Positions 34,325-43,638 of a stretch of DNA of 64,000 bases are shown piece by piece; the first letter of the stretch is position 1; the number at the start of each line of letters is the position of its first letter. The notes under the pieces were generated by a model that saw only the letters and a program-made list of their open reading frames with translations, did not search any database and was not told the origin of the DNA. Both the position numbers and the translations under genes were made by a program. This DNA comes from DASZHJ01 sp035517495 (lineage in GTDB: Bacteria; Pseudomonadota; Alphaproteobacteria; ATCC43930; CGMCC-115725): contig DATIYT010000083.1 of assembly GCA_035517495.1 (NCBI GenBank), positions 69,590 through 133,589 of the forward strand, given 5' to 3'.

Positions 34325-35872
34325 CTAACGGAACGCCAGGGTCGCGAACTGGTCGCCGAAATTCGTGAACGGCTTCTGCGTGAAACCGATCACGTCGGCG
34401 CGCAGCAGATTGCCCGTATTGGAGCAGAAGCACGGGACCAGCGGCATGTCCTCGACCATCATCGCTTCGGCCTTCTTGTATATCTCGCCCCGCTTGCCGC
34501 GATCCAACTCTGAACGGCCGCGCTCCAGTATCTGGTCCATCGCGGTATTGGCGTATCCCTGAAAGTTGCGCCAGCCGTTGCTGTGCAGGATATCGTACAG
34601 ATCGTCGGGATCGACCACGCCAAGCCAGCCCCAGATGGCAGCATCGAATTCGCCCGATTTCAGCCTGGCAAAGACGGTATTGGCCTCCGTCACCTCGACG
34701 CGAAGGCTTGTCCCCAAGGTGTCATTCGCCTGGGCGACGATGATCTCAACGGCCTGCTTCCAGAACCCGGGACCCCAAGTCAGTACCGCGGCGGGCGTCG
34801 TCGCGGGGTGTTTTGATTGCGCGAGTTCCTTCTTGGCTTGCTCGGCATTGTATTGCGTCAGCGGCCGGGGTGCCGGGTCATATGCGAAGGTGAGCGTCGG
34901 CGGTATGAGACCTTGGCTCGCAACGGCTTCGTTGAACTGGGCTGCTTTGATCAATGCACCGCGATCGAAGGCCATGGAGAGCGCGCGACGGAAATGCACG
35001 TCGTCGAAGGGAGCGCGCCGATTGTTCAGCGCGATGTAGCGGTTGTTGAGCCCCGGTTGCGACAGAACCCTCACCTCGGGGCGTTTGCGTAAACCTTCCG
35101 CATCCGCCGGCGGCACGCTGCTCGTCAGGTCGACTTGGCCGGCGAGCACGGCGGTCTCGCCGCTGCTTTCCTCGGCGATCAGAAGAACCTCGATCGCGCG
35201 CAGAACCGGCTGCCCCTTGAGGAAGTAGTCGCCGAACGCCTCCAGCTTAACCGATTGACCGGGCTGCCAATCCACGATCTTAAAGGCACCGGTGCCGATG
35301 GGACGTCGCGCAAACGCTTCCGCTCCCATGGTCTCGACCGCATGCCGCGGAACGATCTGAGTGCCGTTGCGGAAGTTGCAAAGGAGCGTCAGAAGCGGCG
35401 CGTATGCTTCCTTTGTCTTGATGCGGATCGTGAGCGGGTCCACGACCTCGACGCTGTCGAGAACGGCGAGCTTGCTTCGATAGGGCGAGGCAAACTTCTC
35501 GTCGAGCAGGCGATCAAAGGTGAACTTCACGTCGTCCGCCGAAAGCATGCTTCCATCGTGAAAGCGTACGTTCGGCCGCAACTTGAATGTGTATGTCGTC
35601 GGGTCGGCAACCGCGTAGGACTCGGCGAGATCGGGAACGATCTCCATCTTGTCGTCGAACTTGAGCAGGCCATTGAAGACCGCCCAAAGGACGAAATACT
35701 CCTGTATCAGGCTGGCCTTGCCGGGATCGAGCGTGTTGATGACGTTGAATCCGGTAATAGCGGCCGTTGCGTTGTCGCGCGCGGCCCAGGCTGTCGGCCC
35801 AAAAGCCGAAAGCGCAATCGCCGCTGCGCTCGCTCCGACAACACTTCGTCTCGTCAGCGTTATTTGGCGCAA
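34325..35872 (-). CDS. Peptide/nickel-type ABC substrate-binding protein (SBP_bac_5), paralogue 1
   Basis: 515 residues with a Tat-like leader (TLTRRSVVGASAAAI, cut near AWAAR). SBP_bac_5 features: NVINTLDPGKASL, then LRPNVRFHDGSMLSADDVKFTFDRL and the C-terminal NFGDQFATLAF. It is strongly similar to the protein at 41887-43458 over most of its length, and both flank the same permease and ATPase genes, so one transport core likely uses two binding proteins of different specificity. Substrates of the family include peptides, glutathione, opines and heme. Confidence 0.9.
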   Translation of the reverse strand: MRQITLTRRSVVGASAAAIALSAFGPTAWAARDNATAAITGFNVINTLDPGKASLIQEYFVLWAVFNGLLKFDDKMEIVPDLAESYAVADPTTYTFKLRPNVRFHDGSMLSADDVKFTFDRLLDEKFASPYRSKLAVLDSVEVVDPLTIRIKTKEAYAPLLTLLCNFRNGTQIVPRHAVETMGAEAFARRPIGTGAFKIVDWQPGQSVKLEAFGDYFLKGQPVLRAIEVLLIAEESSGETAVLAGQVDLTSSVPPADAEGLRKRPEVRVLSQPGLNNRYIALNNRRAPFDDVHFRRALSMAFDRGALIKAAQFNEAVASQGLIPPTLTFAYDPAPRPLTQYNAEQAKKELAQSKHPATTPAAVLTWGPGFWKQAVEIIVAQANDTLGTSLRVEVTEANTVFARLKSGEFDAAIWGWLGVVDPDDLYDILHSNGWRNFQGYANTAMDQILERGRSELDRGKRGEIYKKAEAMMVEDMPLVPCFCSNTGNLLRADVIGFTQKPFTNFGDQFATLAFR

Positions 35873-35977
35873 GCGAATCCTCCCCTGCGAAGCTTCGCTG
35901 CAAAAAAGTATCGGCAGTCGACAACCCTGTCAAACGCGATGGACTGCAGCAATGCTGCGTGCGGCAAGGCGAGCCTG

Positions 35978-38038
35978 CTACATAACGAAACACAGTCTGA
36001 TCGCGTCGAGAATCGCGGCGGCGATGTTGCGGCTCGCCACCGCGTCGCCAATCCGGTGCAACTCGAATTCGCGCTCGCCCGTAAACGGCTGCGATCTGCC
36101 GTTCAACAGCGCCTCCAAGTCGGTGACGCCGTTGTTAGCGGAGTCCTGGCGAAGATCGCGGTAGAGCTGGTCGGCCGGCGCGGTACCTCTCTCAATGATC
36201 ACTTGATCCGCCGCAAGCTCGATGGTGCCGCGCGTCATCAGATTCCTGAAAGTGGCAAGAAGTCGGTTGCCGCGGCGTTCCACTTTTTCGATTTCATGAT
36301 CGAAGGTCATGGGTAGTTTGAGCTCGTAGGCGCGCCGCTTCCAAATGGCTCTCTCGGCGTAGGTGAGTTCTTGGGCGAGCTGTCCGTCGATGGACACGAC
36401 TTGCACGCGCCGCCCTTGCCCGGCGGCAAGCTCGGCCGCCTGCGGCGCCGGGTGTCGTCCAGTGCCGTCATAGATCAGAACGTCGTTCGCTAGAGGCGCC
36501 CCGCCGATCGCGTCCCATACGCTGGTGCAGAGATCGGCACCCGGAAGCCACTCGATGTCGGGCGTGCCTCCGGTTGCGATGATCGCGACGTCGGGATGTT
36601 CCGCGACCACGTCGGCGCGCTCCACAAAGGCGTTGAGGCGCACCTCCACGCCAAGCCGCTGCAACTCTTGCCGACGCCAATCGATAATTCCAATGATGTC
36701 TTTGCGCCAGCTGGCGCGCGCCGCCAACAGCACCTGACCGCCCAGCTTGTCGGAGGCCTCGAACAGCACCACCCGGTGGCCGCGCTCGGCGCACACGCGC
36801 GCCGCTTCAAGCCCCGCGGGTCCGCCGCCCACCACCACGATGCGGCGCCCCGGCTTGTCCGATCGCTCGATGACCTGAGGCAGCACGCCTTCCCGCCCGG
36901 TCGAGGGATTGTGCAGGCAGTGCGGCCGATACTGCGATTGGCAGTGCGTGGCGCCGACGCAAGGACGAATCAGCTCTTCTTTTCCGGCTTGGAGCTTGGC
37001 AACGATGTAGGGATCGGCGATGTGGGCGCGCGTCATCGCGACCATATCGAGCAACCCCTCGCGAATCGCGTAACGCGCCGTGGCAATATCCGCGATACGC
37101 GCCGCATGGAACACCGGCAGCTTCACTTCCTTCTTGAATTGACCGACGCGTTTGAGCCACGGCGCGATCGGCGAGGCCATGCCGGGCATGTTGTCGACGG
37201 CAAGAGCGATTTCCGTGTCCATCCGGCCGTAGATCGCGTTGAAGAAATCGATGAGACCCGTGCGCTCGAACACATGAGCGATCTCAACGCACTCCTCGAA
37301 CCCCATATCCCCGGGGGTATCTCCTTCATCGACCACGTAGCGGAATCCGACCAGAAAATCGGCACCCGTGCGCCGCCGTATTTCCTCGAACACCATCAAT
37401 CCAAATCGACAGCGATTGGCGAGCGTGCCTCCGTACCGATCGGTGCGATGGTTGGTCTTGGGCGAGAGGAACTGGCCGATCAGATGGCCGCCTGCCAGCG
37501 TCTCGATCCCGTCGAGACCACCTTCCTTGCAGCGGAGCGCCGCGGCGCCGAACGACTTCGTCACTCGATCGATGTCGTCCTCGTCCATCTCCTTGGGGAA
37601 ACTGCGGTGCAGCGTCTCGCGTATCGGCGAGGGGCTAATGGTCGGCAGCCAGTTCGAAGCATAAGGCTCGCCGCGCCGGCCGAGATGAGTGATCTGGCAC
37701 ATGAGCGCCGCGCCATGGGCGTGAATACGGCGCGAGAATTGCTGCAGGTGTGGAATGATTTCATCCACGCCCACATTGAGCTGCCGAAAAATGTTCGGTG
37801 AGTCCGGAGCCACGTTCGACGAGCCGCCGAACATGGTGAGCGCGATTCCGCCGCGTGCCTTTCCTTCGTGGTAAAGCTGGTAGCGCTCGGCCGGCATGCC
37901 GCCCTCTTCGAGCCCGGCCGCGTGGCTTGTGCTCATCACGCGGTTCTTCAGCGTCAGATGCTTGATCTGAAATGGCTGGAGAAGAGGATCGCGGGCGGGA
38001 AAGGAGGGTGGCTCGACGCGAGATTGTTCAACTGCCAT
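35978..38038 (-). CDS. Old-yellow-enzyme/trimethylamine-dehydrogenase-like oxidoreductase
   Basis: 686 residues from the ATG at 38038 (AGGGAG upstream). An FMN TIM barrel (about residues 15-345), then the iron-sulfur cysteine region, then a Rossmann domain with GGGPAGLEAARV (404-415). This is the layout of 2,4-dienoyl-CoA reductase, trimethylamine dehydrogenase and N-methylproline demethylase. The cysteine motif is Cys360, Ala363, Cys366, Cys374, so the second canonical ligand is replaced by alanine and the last spacing is short, like the CVGAxYC form known from demethylase-type members. An N-demethylation or amine-oxidation role is likely. It sits inside a peptide-type transporter operon. 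Confidence 0.88.
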   Translation of the reverse strand: MAVEQSRVEPPSFPARDPLLQPFQIKHLTLKNRVMSTSHAAGLEEGGMPAERYQLYHEGKARGGIALTMFGGSSNVAPDSPNIFRQLNVGVDEIIPHLQQFSRRIHAHGAALMCQITHLGRRGEPYASNWLPTISPSPIRETLHRSFPKEMDEDDIDRVTKSFGAAALRCKEGGLDGIETLAGGHLIGQFLSPKTNHRTDRYGGTLANRCRFGLMVFEEIRRRTGADFLVGFRYVVDEGDTPGDMGFEECVEIAHVFERTGLIDFFNAIYGRMDTEIALAVDNMPGMASPIAPWLKRVGQFKKEVKLPVFHAARIADIATARYAIREGLLDMVAMTRAHIADPYIVAKLQAGKEELIRPCVGATHCQSQYRPHCLHNPSTGREGVLPQVIERSDKPGRRIVVVGGGPAGLEAARVCAERGHRVVLFEASDKLGGQVLLAARASWRKDIIGIIDWRRQELQRLGVEVRLNAFVERADVVAEHPDVAIIATGGTPDIEWLPGADLCTSVWDAIGGAPLANDVLIYDGTGRHPAPQAAELAAGQGRRVQVVSIDGQLAQELTYAERAIWKRRAYELKLPMTFDHEIEKVERRGNRLLATFRNLMTRGTIELAADQVIIERGTAPADQLYRDLRQDSANNGVTDLEALLNGRSQPFTGEREFELHRIGDAVASRNIAAAILDAIRLCFVM

Positions 38039-38051
38039 TGCGCAAACTCCC

Positions 38052-39017
38052 TTAGGCCAATTCGCCAAGCTCGTGCCAGCGATGACATGCGACCAAGTGC
38101 TGTTCGGCACTCGCTTCCAGAGCCGGGTGGACTTCGGTACAGCGCCGGACCGTGTGCGGGCAGCGCGAGCCGTAGCGGCATCCGGTCGCCGAGGGCGGCG
38201 CCGTGATCGGGTCGGCATCATCCGGACCGGCATTCTCTTCCAAGGTACCCAACAGCGCCCGCGTATAGGGGTGGCGGGGTCGGGTGAATATCTCCTCGGT
38301 CGGACCGAGTTCGACAAGCTTGCCGAAATACATGACGCCGATGCGATGGCAGAGATAGCGGGCCACATGCAAATCATGGGTGATGAAGAGAATCGACAAT
38401 GCATGAGCTGTCTGCACATCCACGAGGAGATTGAGAATCTGCGCGCGCACCGAAACGTCGAGCTTCGAGACTGCCTCGTCGGCAACGAGCACATGCGGTG
38501 ACAGAGTGAGCGCGCGGCCAATGGCGACCCGCTGCAACTGACCTCCCGAAAGCTCGTGCGGAAAACGGCTGCCGAATGCAGGCGACAGCCCCACACGCAC
38601 AAGCATCCCGTCGACGTGACGAGGAATCTGATCTCGCGGACAGATCGCGTGGAGCCGCAGAGGAAGCGAAAGCGCCTGCGCCACGGTTTGACGCGGGTTG
38701 AAGGAGGAGAGCGGGTCCTGGAACACCATTTGCAGGTCGCGTCGATAGGGGCGCAGCGCGCGCTCGCCAAGGGTGGCGAGATCGACGCCTCGAAAGAGGA
38801 TGCGGCCTTCGCTCGGGCGATGGAGGCGCAATAAAGCCTTGGCCAGTGTCGTCTTGCCGCTGCCCGACTCACCCACCAACCCCAGTATCTCGCCGCCGCG
38901 AATATCGACCGTTACGTCATCGACGGCGCGGAACTGGCGCGTTGGATCGCTCGCACGTCCGGAGAATGAAACCGAGAGGTTCTGGAGCTGAACCAGAGTC
39001 GGCGCGGCGGTACTCAC
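38052..39017 (-). CDS. Oligopeptide/dipeptide ABC transporter ATP-binding protein (DppF/OppF-like)
   Basis: 321 residues: Walker A GESGSGKTT, signature LSGGQLQRVAIGRAL, Walker B HVLVADEAVSKLD, and the C-terminal oligopeptide extension that ends with a cysteine-rich GCRYGSRCPHTVRRC motif of four cysteines, a possible iron-sulfur site found in this subfamily. Overlaps the DppD-like gene upstream by four bases. Confidence 0.92.
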   Translation of the reverse strand: MSTAAPTLVQLQNLSVSFSGRASDPTRQFRAVDDVTVDIRGGEILGLVGESGSGKTTLAKALLRLHRPSEGRILFRGVDLATLGERALRPYRRDLQMVFQDPLSSFNPRQTVAQALSLPLRLHAICPRDQIPRHVDGMLVRVGLSPAFGSRFPHELSGGQLQRVAIGRALTLSPHVLVADEAVSKLDVSVRAQILNLLVDVQTAHALSILFITHDLHVARYLCHRIGVMYFGKLVELGPTEEIFTRPRHPYTRALLGTLEENAGPDDADPITAPPSATGCRYGSRCPHTVRRCTEVHPALEASAEQHLVACHRWHELGELA

Positions 39018-39988
39018 GCCGACTCTCCGAGAAAGCAGCGCGCCTGATGCTGCGGCGGGCCGAACATGGGCGGCTCGATCGCGCGGCAGCGCTCCATGAC
39101 CTGGGCGCAGCGCGGCGAGAACGGACAGCCCGGCGGCGGGTTCGCGAGATTGGGCGGATCGCCGGCGATTTCCTTGAGGCGCGCCGCTCTGGTTTTGAGT
39201 GCGATCGCAGTCGCGATCAGCCCTTGCGTATAGGGGTGTCGAGGCGCTTCGAAAACTTGGCGAGTGGGTCCGATCTCCACGATCTTGCCTGCGTACATCA
39301 CGGCAATGCGGTTGCAGAGCGCCGCCGCCAAAGTCATATCGTGCGTGATGAAGAGGAAGGCCGCCCGGAGACGGGTCTGAAGGCGTCGGAATAGCCCGAG
39401 AATTTGCCGCTCGACGATGTTGTCCAGGTTCGTCGTCGGTTCATCGGCGATGACGAGGTCCGGCTCGAGCGCAAGGACCATCGCGATCAGAATCCGTTGC
39501 GCCATCCCGCCGCTGAGTTGATGCGGATACAAGCGCAGTACGCGCTCGGGCCTGGGTATGCCGACCGTCCGGAGTGCTGTCGTCGCCAATTCGCGCCACG
39601 CCGCATCGCTGCGCTCGCGAGTGCGGATCACTTCTCGCAGATGCCAGTCCACGCGTTTTGCAGGATTAAAGGCCCCCATCGGATTTTGAAAGATCATCGC
39701 GAGCCGCCGACCGCGAAGGGACTGGAACTGCCGATCGCTCAACCCCTGCAGCTCGGTATCAGCAAAGCGCAGAACGGCACTCGAGAGATGGGCATTCGGC
39801 GGCAGCAGGCGGAGAATTGAAAGCCCGGTCACGGTCTTGCCCGAGCCGGATTCGCCGATCAGGCCGAGCATCTCGCCTTCAACGATCGACAGATCCACCC
39901 CGCGCACGACTTCGATGCTGCCCTCATGCAGGTCGAACCTCGTGCGAAGGTCGCGAATCTCGAGCACGGATTTGGGTTCGCTCGTCAA
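39014..39988 (-). CDS. Oligopeptide/dipeptide ABC transporter ATP-binding protein (DppD/OppD-like)
   Basis: 324 residues from a TTG at 39988, chosen because TTGA overlaps the stop of the permease gene upstream by four bases, the same coupling as the other junctions of the operon; an ATG much further upstream lies inside the permease. Walker A GESGSGKTV, signature LSGGMAQRILIAMVL, and the C-terminal cysteine motif GCPFSPRCAQVMERC. Partner of the DppF-like ATPase. Confidence 0.9.
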   Translation of the reverse strand: MTSEPKSVLEIRDLRTRFDLHEGSIEVVRGVDLSIVEGEMLGLIGESGSGKTVTGLSILRLLPPNAHLSSAVLRFADTELQGLSDRQFQSLRGRRLAMIFQNPMGAFNPAKRVDWHLREVIRTRERSDAAWRELATTALRTVGIPRPERVLRLYPHQLSGGMAQRILIAMVLALEPDLVIADEPTTNLDNIVERQILGLFRRLQTRLRAAFLFITHDMTLAAALCNRIAVMYAGKIVEIGPTRQVFEAPRHPYTQGLIATAIALKTRAARLKEIAGDPPNLANPPPGCPFSPRCAQVMERCRAIEPPMFGPPQHQARCFLGESA

Positions 39989-40848
39989 GACTGGGTTCTC
40001 TGGCGGAGTCGAGGATCCATGAGATCGCGCAGACCGTCGCCAAAGAGGTTGAGACCCAGTAGCGCACACGAGATGGTCGCGCCCGTCATCGTCAGCACCC
40101 AGGGAGCGCGCGCGAAGTATTCACGTCCGTCGGCCATGATGACGCCCAGAGACGGCGTCGGGGGCTGCACGCCGACGCCGAGAAAGCTCAGCCCCGCCTC
40201 GATCACGATGCCGAAGGCAATTCCGATGGTCGCCTGGACAATCAGGGGCGCTGCGATGTTCGGCAATATCTCTCGCATCAGGATAAGGGGAGTGGGTTCG
40301 GCCATCAACCGCGCCGCCTGGACGAAAGGTTCCTCGCGGACGAGAAGCGTCATGTTGCGCCCAAGGCGCGCGAAGATCGGGAAATAGGTGAGCGCGATCG
40401 CGATCGATACGTTGAGGGCGCCGAATCCCAACACCACCATCAGAAAGAGCGCCAGCACGAAGGAGGGAAACGCGAACAGCAGATCGGCGAAGCGCATGAG
40501 CAGCATGTCCACATAGCCGCCCTTGTATGCGGAGACCATGCCGAGTGCCACACCTGCACTCGCGGCGATTGCGATGCCGGTCGCGCTCAGCAACAGCGAA
40601 ACGCGCGCGCCATAGAGTACGCGCGTCAGCACATCGCGGCCAAATGAATCGGTCCCGAAAGGATGTGACAGAGACGGCGCAGAGAGGAGGTCGAGGAAGT
40701 CGGTGTGATCGGGTCCGTAGGGCATCAACGCGGCGCCGAGCGTCGCGGCAAGAATCATGAATGCGGTTATCCCAGCGCCGAGCACCGCCGTCGGGTTGCC
40801 GAGAAACGAGGCGAGAAGACGAGAGAGCTGATTGCGGCGCGGCGTCAT
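39985..40848 (-). CDS. Peptide-type ABC transporter permease (DppC-like)
   Basis: 287 residues from the ATG at 40848, which overlaps the DppB-like stop by ATGA. N-terminal helix, the DppC/OppC_N segment HPFGTDSFGRDVLTRVLYGAR, and the EAA loop region AARLMAEPTPLILMREILPN. About six membrane helices. Part of the five-gene transport core. Confidence 0.92.
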   Translation of the reverse strand: MTPRRNQLSRLLASFLGNPTAVLGAGITAFMILAATLGAALMPYGPDHTDFLDLLSAPSLSHPFGTDSFGRDVLTRVLYGARVSLLLSATGIAIAASAGVALGMVSAYKGGYVDMLLMRFADLLFAFPSFVLALFLMVVLGFGALNVSIAIALTYFPIFARLGRNMTLLVREEPFVQAARLMAEPTPLILMREILPNIAAPLIVQATIGIAFGIVIEAGLSFLGVGVQPPTPSLGVIMADGREYFARAPWVLTMTGATISCALLGLNLFGDGLRDLMDPRLRQRTQS

Positions 40849-41801
40849 GTGGACCGCCGCGGGTCCAACGCCACGCAAAGGAGGTCGACGGCGAAGTTGA
40901 CGAGCAGCACCACGGTCAAAAATACGATGGTGCAGGCAAGCACCGTCGGATAGTCGCGGGCGAAGACCGCATCGACCATCAGGGAGCCCAGTCCCTGGAT
41001 GCCGAAGATGCGCTCGATCACGACCACGCCGCCAAGGAGGTAACGGATTTGCAGCCCGATCACGGTGACGTAAGGGATCAGCGCGTTTCGAAAGATGTAG
41101 TGACGGAACACGAAGGGGGCGGAAAAGCCGAACGATCGCGCGACCGTGACATATTCTCGATTGGCCGTGTCGAGGAGAGACGTCCGCAGCATACGGGAGA
41201 ACACCGCCGCCATCGGCGCGGCAATCGCCAATGCGGGCAGGAATCCGCTGTGGAATGCGCCGGATATGGAGTCCATGGGCGAGATGAATCCGTAGGCCGG
41301 AAAGAGGTGCCAGCCGAGCGCGAGCGCGAATATCAGCATGTAGCTGAGCCAAAAGTCGGGCATCGAGATCCCAAGCACGGCAATGGATGTGGCGAGCGTG
41401 TCGATCGCGCGGCCCCGGCGTAGCGCCGCCACCGTGCCCATCGTGAGCGAGATCGCGACCGCCATCAGCACCGCGTAAAGACCAACGAATGCCGTGATCG
41501 GCAATCGAGCGGCGATCAGCTCGGAGATCGGTATCCCGCCGGCGATGGTGAGCGACAGGCCGAAATTCCCGTGCAACAGACCGCTGAGCCAGATCCAGAA
41601 TTGCACGCCGAGCGGTTCGTCGAGATGGTGCGCGTGGCGGAATGCGGCCACTAGCTCGGGGCGTGCATTCTCGCCCAAAACCGCAAGGGCGGGGTCGCCC
41701 GGCGCGGCTTTGATGACGACAAAGACGATGAGCGCGCCCGCCAGCAGGGTCAGAAGAGCACCGGCGAGGCGACCCGTCAGATAGAGCGCAGATCTTGGCA
41801 C
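40845..41801 (-). CDS. Peptide-type ABC transporter permease (DppB-like)
   Basis: 318 residues with the DppB signature in the N-terminal loop (PGDPALAVLGENARPE, LDEPLGVQFWIWLSGLLHGNFG) and the cytoplasmic loop TVARSFGFSAPFVFRHYIFRN. About six membrane helices. GGAGG precedes the ATG. First gene of the membrane/ATPase core downstream of the binding protein gene at 41887. Confidence 0.92.
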   Translation of the reverse strand: MPRSALYLTGRLAGALLTLLAGALIVFVVIKAAPGDPALAVLGENARPELVAAFRHAHHLDEPLGVQFWIWLSGLLHGNFGLSLTIAGGIPISELIAARLPITAFVGLYAVLMAVAISLTMGTVAALRRGRAIDTLATSIAVLGISMPDFWLSYMLIFALALGWHLFPAYGFISPMDSISGAFHSGFLPALAIAAPMAAVFSRMLRTSLLDTANREYVTVARSFGFSAPFVFRHYIFRNALIPYVTVIGLQIRYLLGGVVVIERIFGIQGLGSLMVDAVFARDYPTVLACTIVFLTVVLLVNFAVDLLCVALDPRRST

Positions 41802-41886
41802 CTCCGCCTCCTTATCGGCGATGGGCCCAAGTGGTCATGCGGACAGCCGGCACCCCTTTACCCAATTTCAGCTCGACCTCCCGGCA

Positions 41887-43458
41887 TCATCCCATGGTGA
41901 TGGCGGCGAACTGATCGCCGAAGTTCGAATAGGGGAGCTGCGTGAAACCCTGCACATGCGTGGTCATGAGATTATGGATATTGGAGCAGAAGCACGGCAG
42001 CACGGCTGCATCCTCGATCGCGATGTCCTCAGCCGCCTTGTAAATCTCGCCGCGCTTTTTCAGGTCGAGTTCCGCGCGGCCCTGCTCGGCAAGCTCGTCG
42101 AGCTTCGGGTTGCTGTAACCGTAGAAATTGCGCCAGCCCTTCGTGCTCAAGATTTCGCCGATATATTCATCGGGATCCACGGGTCCGAGCCAGCCCCAGA
42201 CGCTCGCGACGAAATCTCCGGCCTTCTGCCGCGCGTAAACGGTATTGGCTTCGTTGACTTCGACCGAGAACTTGGTGCCGAGCGTTTGGTTCACTTGCAG
42301 GGCAAAAACCTCGACGATGCGCTTCCACCAGCTTGATCCCCAGGCGAGTACCGGAATTTCGCCGAAACCGCCGGCGTACTTCGATTTGCTCAGCTCGGCC
42401 TTGGCGCGCTCCGCATTGAACACCGCGGTTTCGCGTGGCTTTGGGTCGTAGGCAAAAGCGAGAGACGGCGGAATGAGCCCGTGCGATGCCACGCCCTCGC
42501 CGAACAACACGATCTTCACCATCGCATTGCGATCGAAGGCCATCGAGACCGCGCGGCGAAAATGCACGTCGTCGAATGGAGGTTTGCGATGGTTGACCGA
42601 AATGAAGCGGCAATTCATCCCGGGCTGCTTTATGACTTTTATCGACGTGTCCTGTTCGAGCGTCGGCACGTCGGCAAAGGGCGCCGTGCTCGTGAGGTCG
42701 ATCTGGCCGCCTTTCAGCGCGGTGACGCCACTCGACTCCTCGGCGATCAACGGAATTTCCACGGCCGCTATGCTGGGTTGGCCGCCGACGAAATATCCCT
42801 CATGCGCAACCAACGACACGCTCTCGTTCGGCTTCCAGCCCTTGATCTTGTATGCGCCGGTGCCGACGGGTTGCCGGCCGAATGCGTCGTCTCCCACCGC
42901 TTCGACCACCTTGCGCGGCACGATCTGCGTGCCGGTGCGCGCATTGGTCAGGAACGTCAAGAGGGGCGCGAAAGCCTGCTTGGTGATGATCTCCAGGGAA
43001 TAGGGGTCGACGATTTTGACCTCCTGCACCGCCGAGACCTTTCCCTTGTTCGGCGAAGCGTATTTGTCACTCTGCAGGCGCTCGATCGTGAACTTCACGT
43101 CGTCGGCGGTCATTTCGCTGCCATCGTGGAATTTGACGCCCTTGCGTAGCTTGAACGCGAGCGTGGTGCTGTCCTTCACCGAAAAGGATTCCGCAAGATC
43201 GGGTACGACTTCCATTTTTTGATTGAATTTCAACAACGCATTGAAGAGCGCCCACACCACGTAAGCTTCCGGGATCAACGAGTGCTTCCCGGGGTCCAGC
43301 GTATTGATGACGTCGTATCCCGTGATGCCCGCTCGCAGTGTCCCCGTCGCGGCGCTGGCCGGTCGGATGAAGCCCGTACGAGTGAGACTTGTGGCGGCTA
43401 GCGCGGCGCCGAGGCCACCCAGGATAGTGCGGCGACGAATCGCTGGATTATTCGGCAT
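41887..43458 (-). CDS. Peptide/nickel-type ABC substrate-binding protein (SBP_bac_5), paralogue 2
   Basis: 523 residues from the ATG at 43458 (GGGGAGGG upstream). Tat-like leader RRRTILGGLGAALAA. Mature domain with DVINTLDPGKHSL, FKLRKGVKFHDGSEMTADDVKF and the C-terminal CFCSNIHNL-type motif also found in paralogue 1 at 34325. It is the first gene of the leftward transport operon. The shared unusual Cys-x-Cys near the C-terminus of both paralogues is notable. Confidence 0.91.
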   Translation of the reverse strand: MPNNPAIRRRTILGGLGAALAATSLTRTGFIRPASAATGTLRAGITGYDVINTLDPGKHSLIPEAYVVWALFNALLKFNQKMEVVPDLAESFSVKDSTTLAFKLRKGVKFHDGSEMTADDVKFTIERLQSDKYASPNKGKVSAVQEVKIVDPYSLEIITKQAFAPLLTFLTNARTGTQIVPRKVVEAVGDDAFGRQPVGTGAYKIKGWKPNESVSLVAHEGYFVGGQPSIAAVEIPLIAEESSGVTALKGGQIDLTSTAPFADVPTLEQDTSIKVIKQPGMNCRFISVNHRKPPFDDVHFRRAVSMAFDRNAMVKIVLFGEGVASHGLIPPSLAFAYDPKPRETAVFNAERAKAELSKSKYAGGFGEIPVLAWGSSWWKRIVEVFALQVNQTLGTKFSVEVNEANTVYARQKAGDFVASVWGWLGPVDPDEYIGEILSTKGWRNFYGYSNPKLDELAEQGRAELDLKKRGEIYKAAEDIAIEDAAVLPCFCSNIHNLMTTHVQGFTQLPYSNFGDQFAAITMG

Positions 43459-43638
43459 CTTGCCCTCCCCATATATTCCGCGGAAATTCGGTACCGGCCT
43501 TCGGCGGCTGCCCGTATTCCTTTCGTGTGCGGACGTCATAGTCTTGCCGGCACAGTTCTAAGGCAAGCCTTTCAGTGGCAGAGGCGGCCATGCAACTCTT
43601 AGGAGCCGAGCACAGCGCTTCATTGAGGGATCGACACC

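Noticed and set aside
35886..35897. GCGAAGCTTCGC palindrome near the binding protein start
   Set aside because: Short, without flanking structure or nearby regulator; chance is a sufficient explanation.
38039..38872. Upstream extension of the oxidoreductase frame (about 278 codons)
   Set aside because: It overlaps the DppF-like gene on the same strand in another frame, and the AGGGAG-preceded ATG at 38038 matches the family start.
43476..43485. TTCCGCGGAA palindrome upstream of the second peptide-binding protein
   Set aside because: A 10-base palindrome is expected dozens of times by chance in 64 kb and no regulator gene is adjacent.
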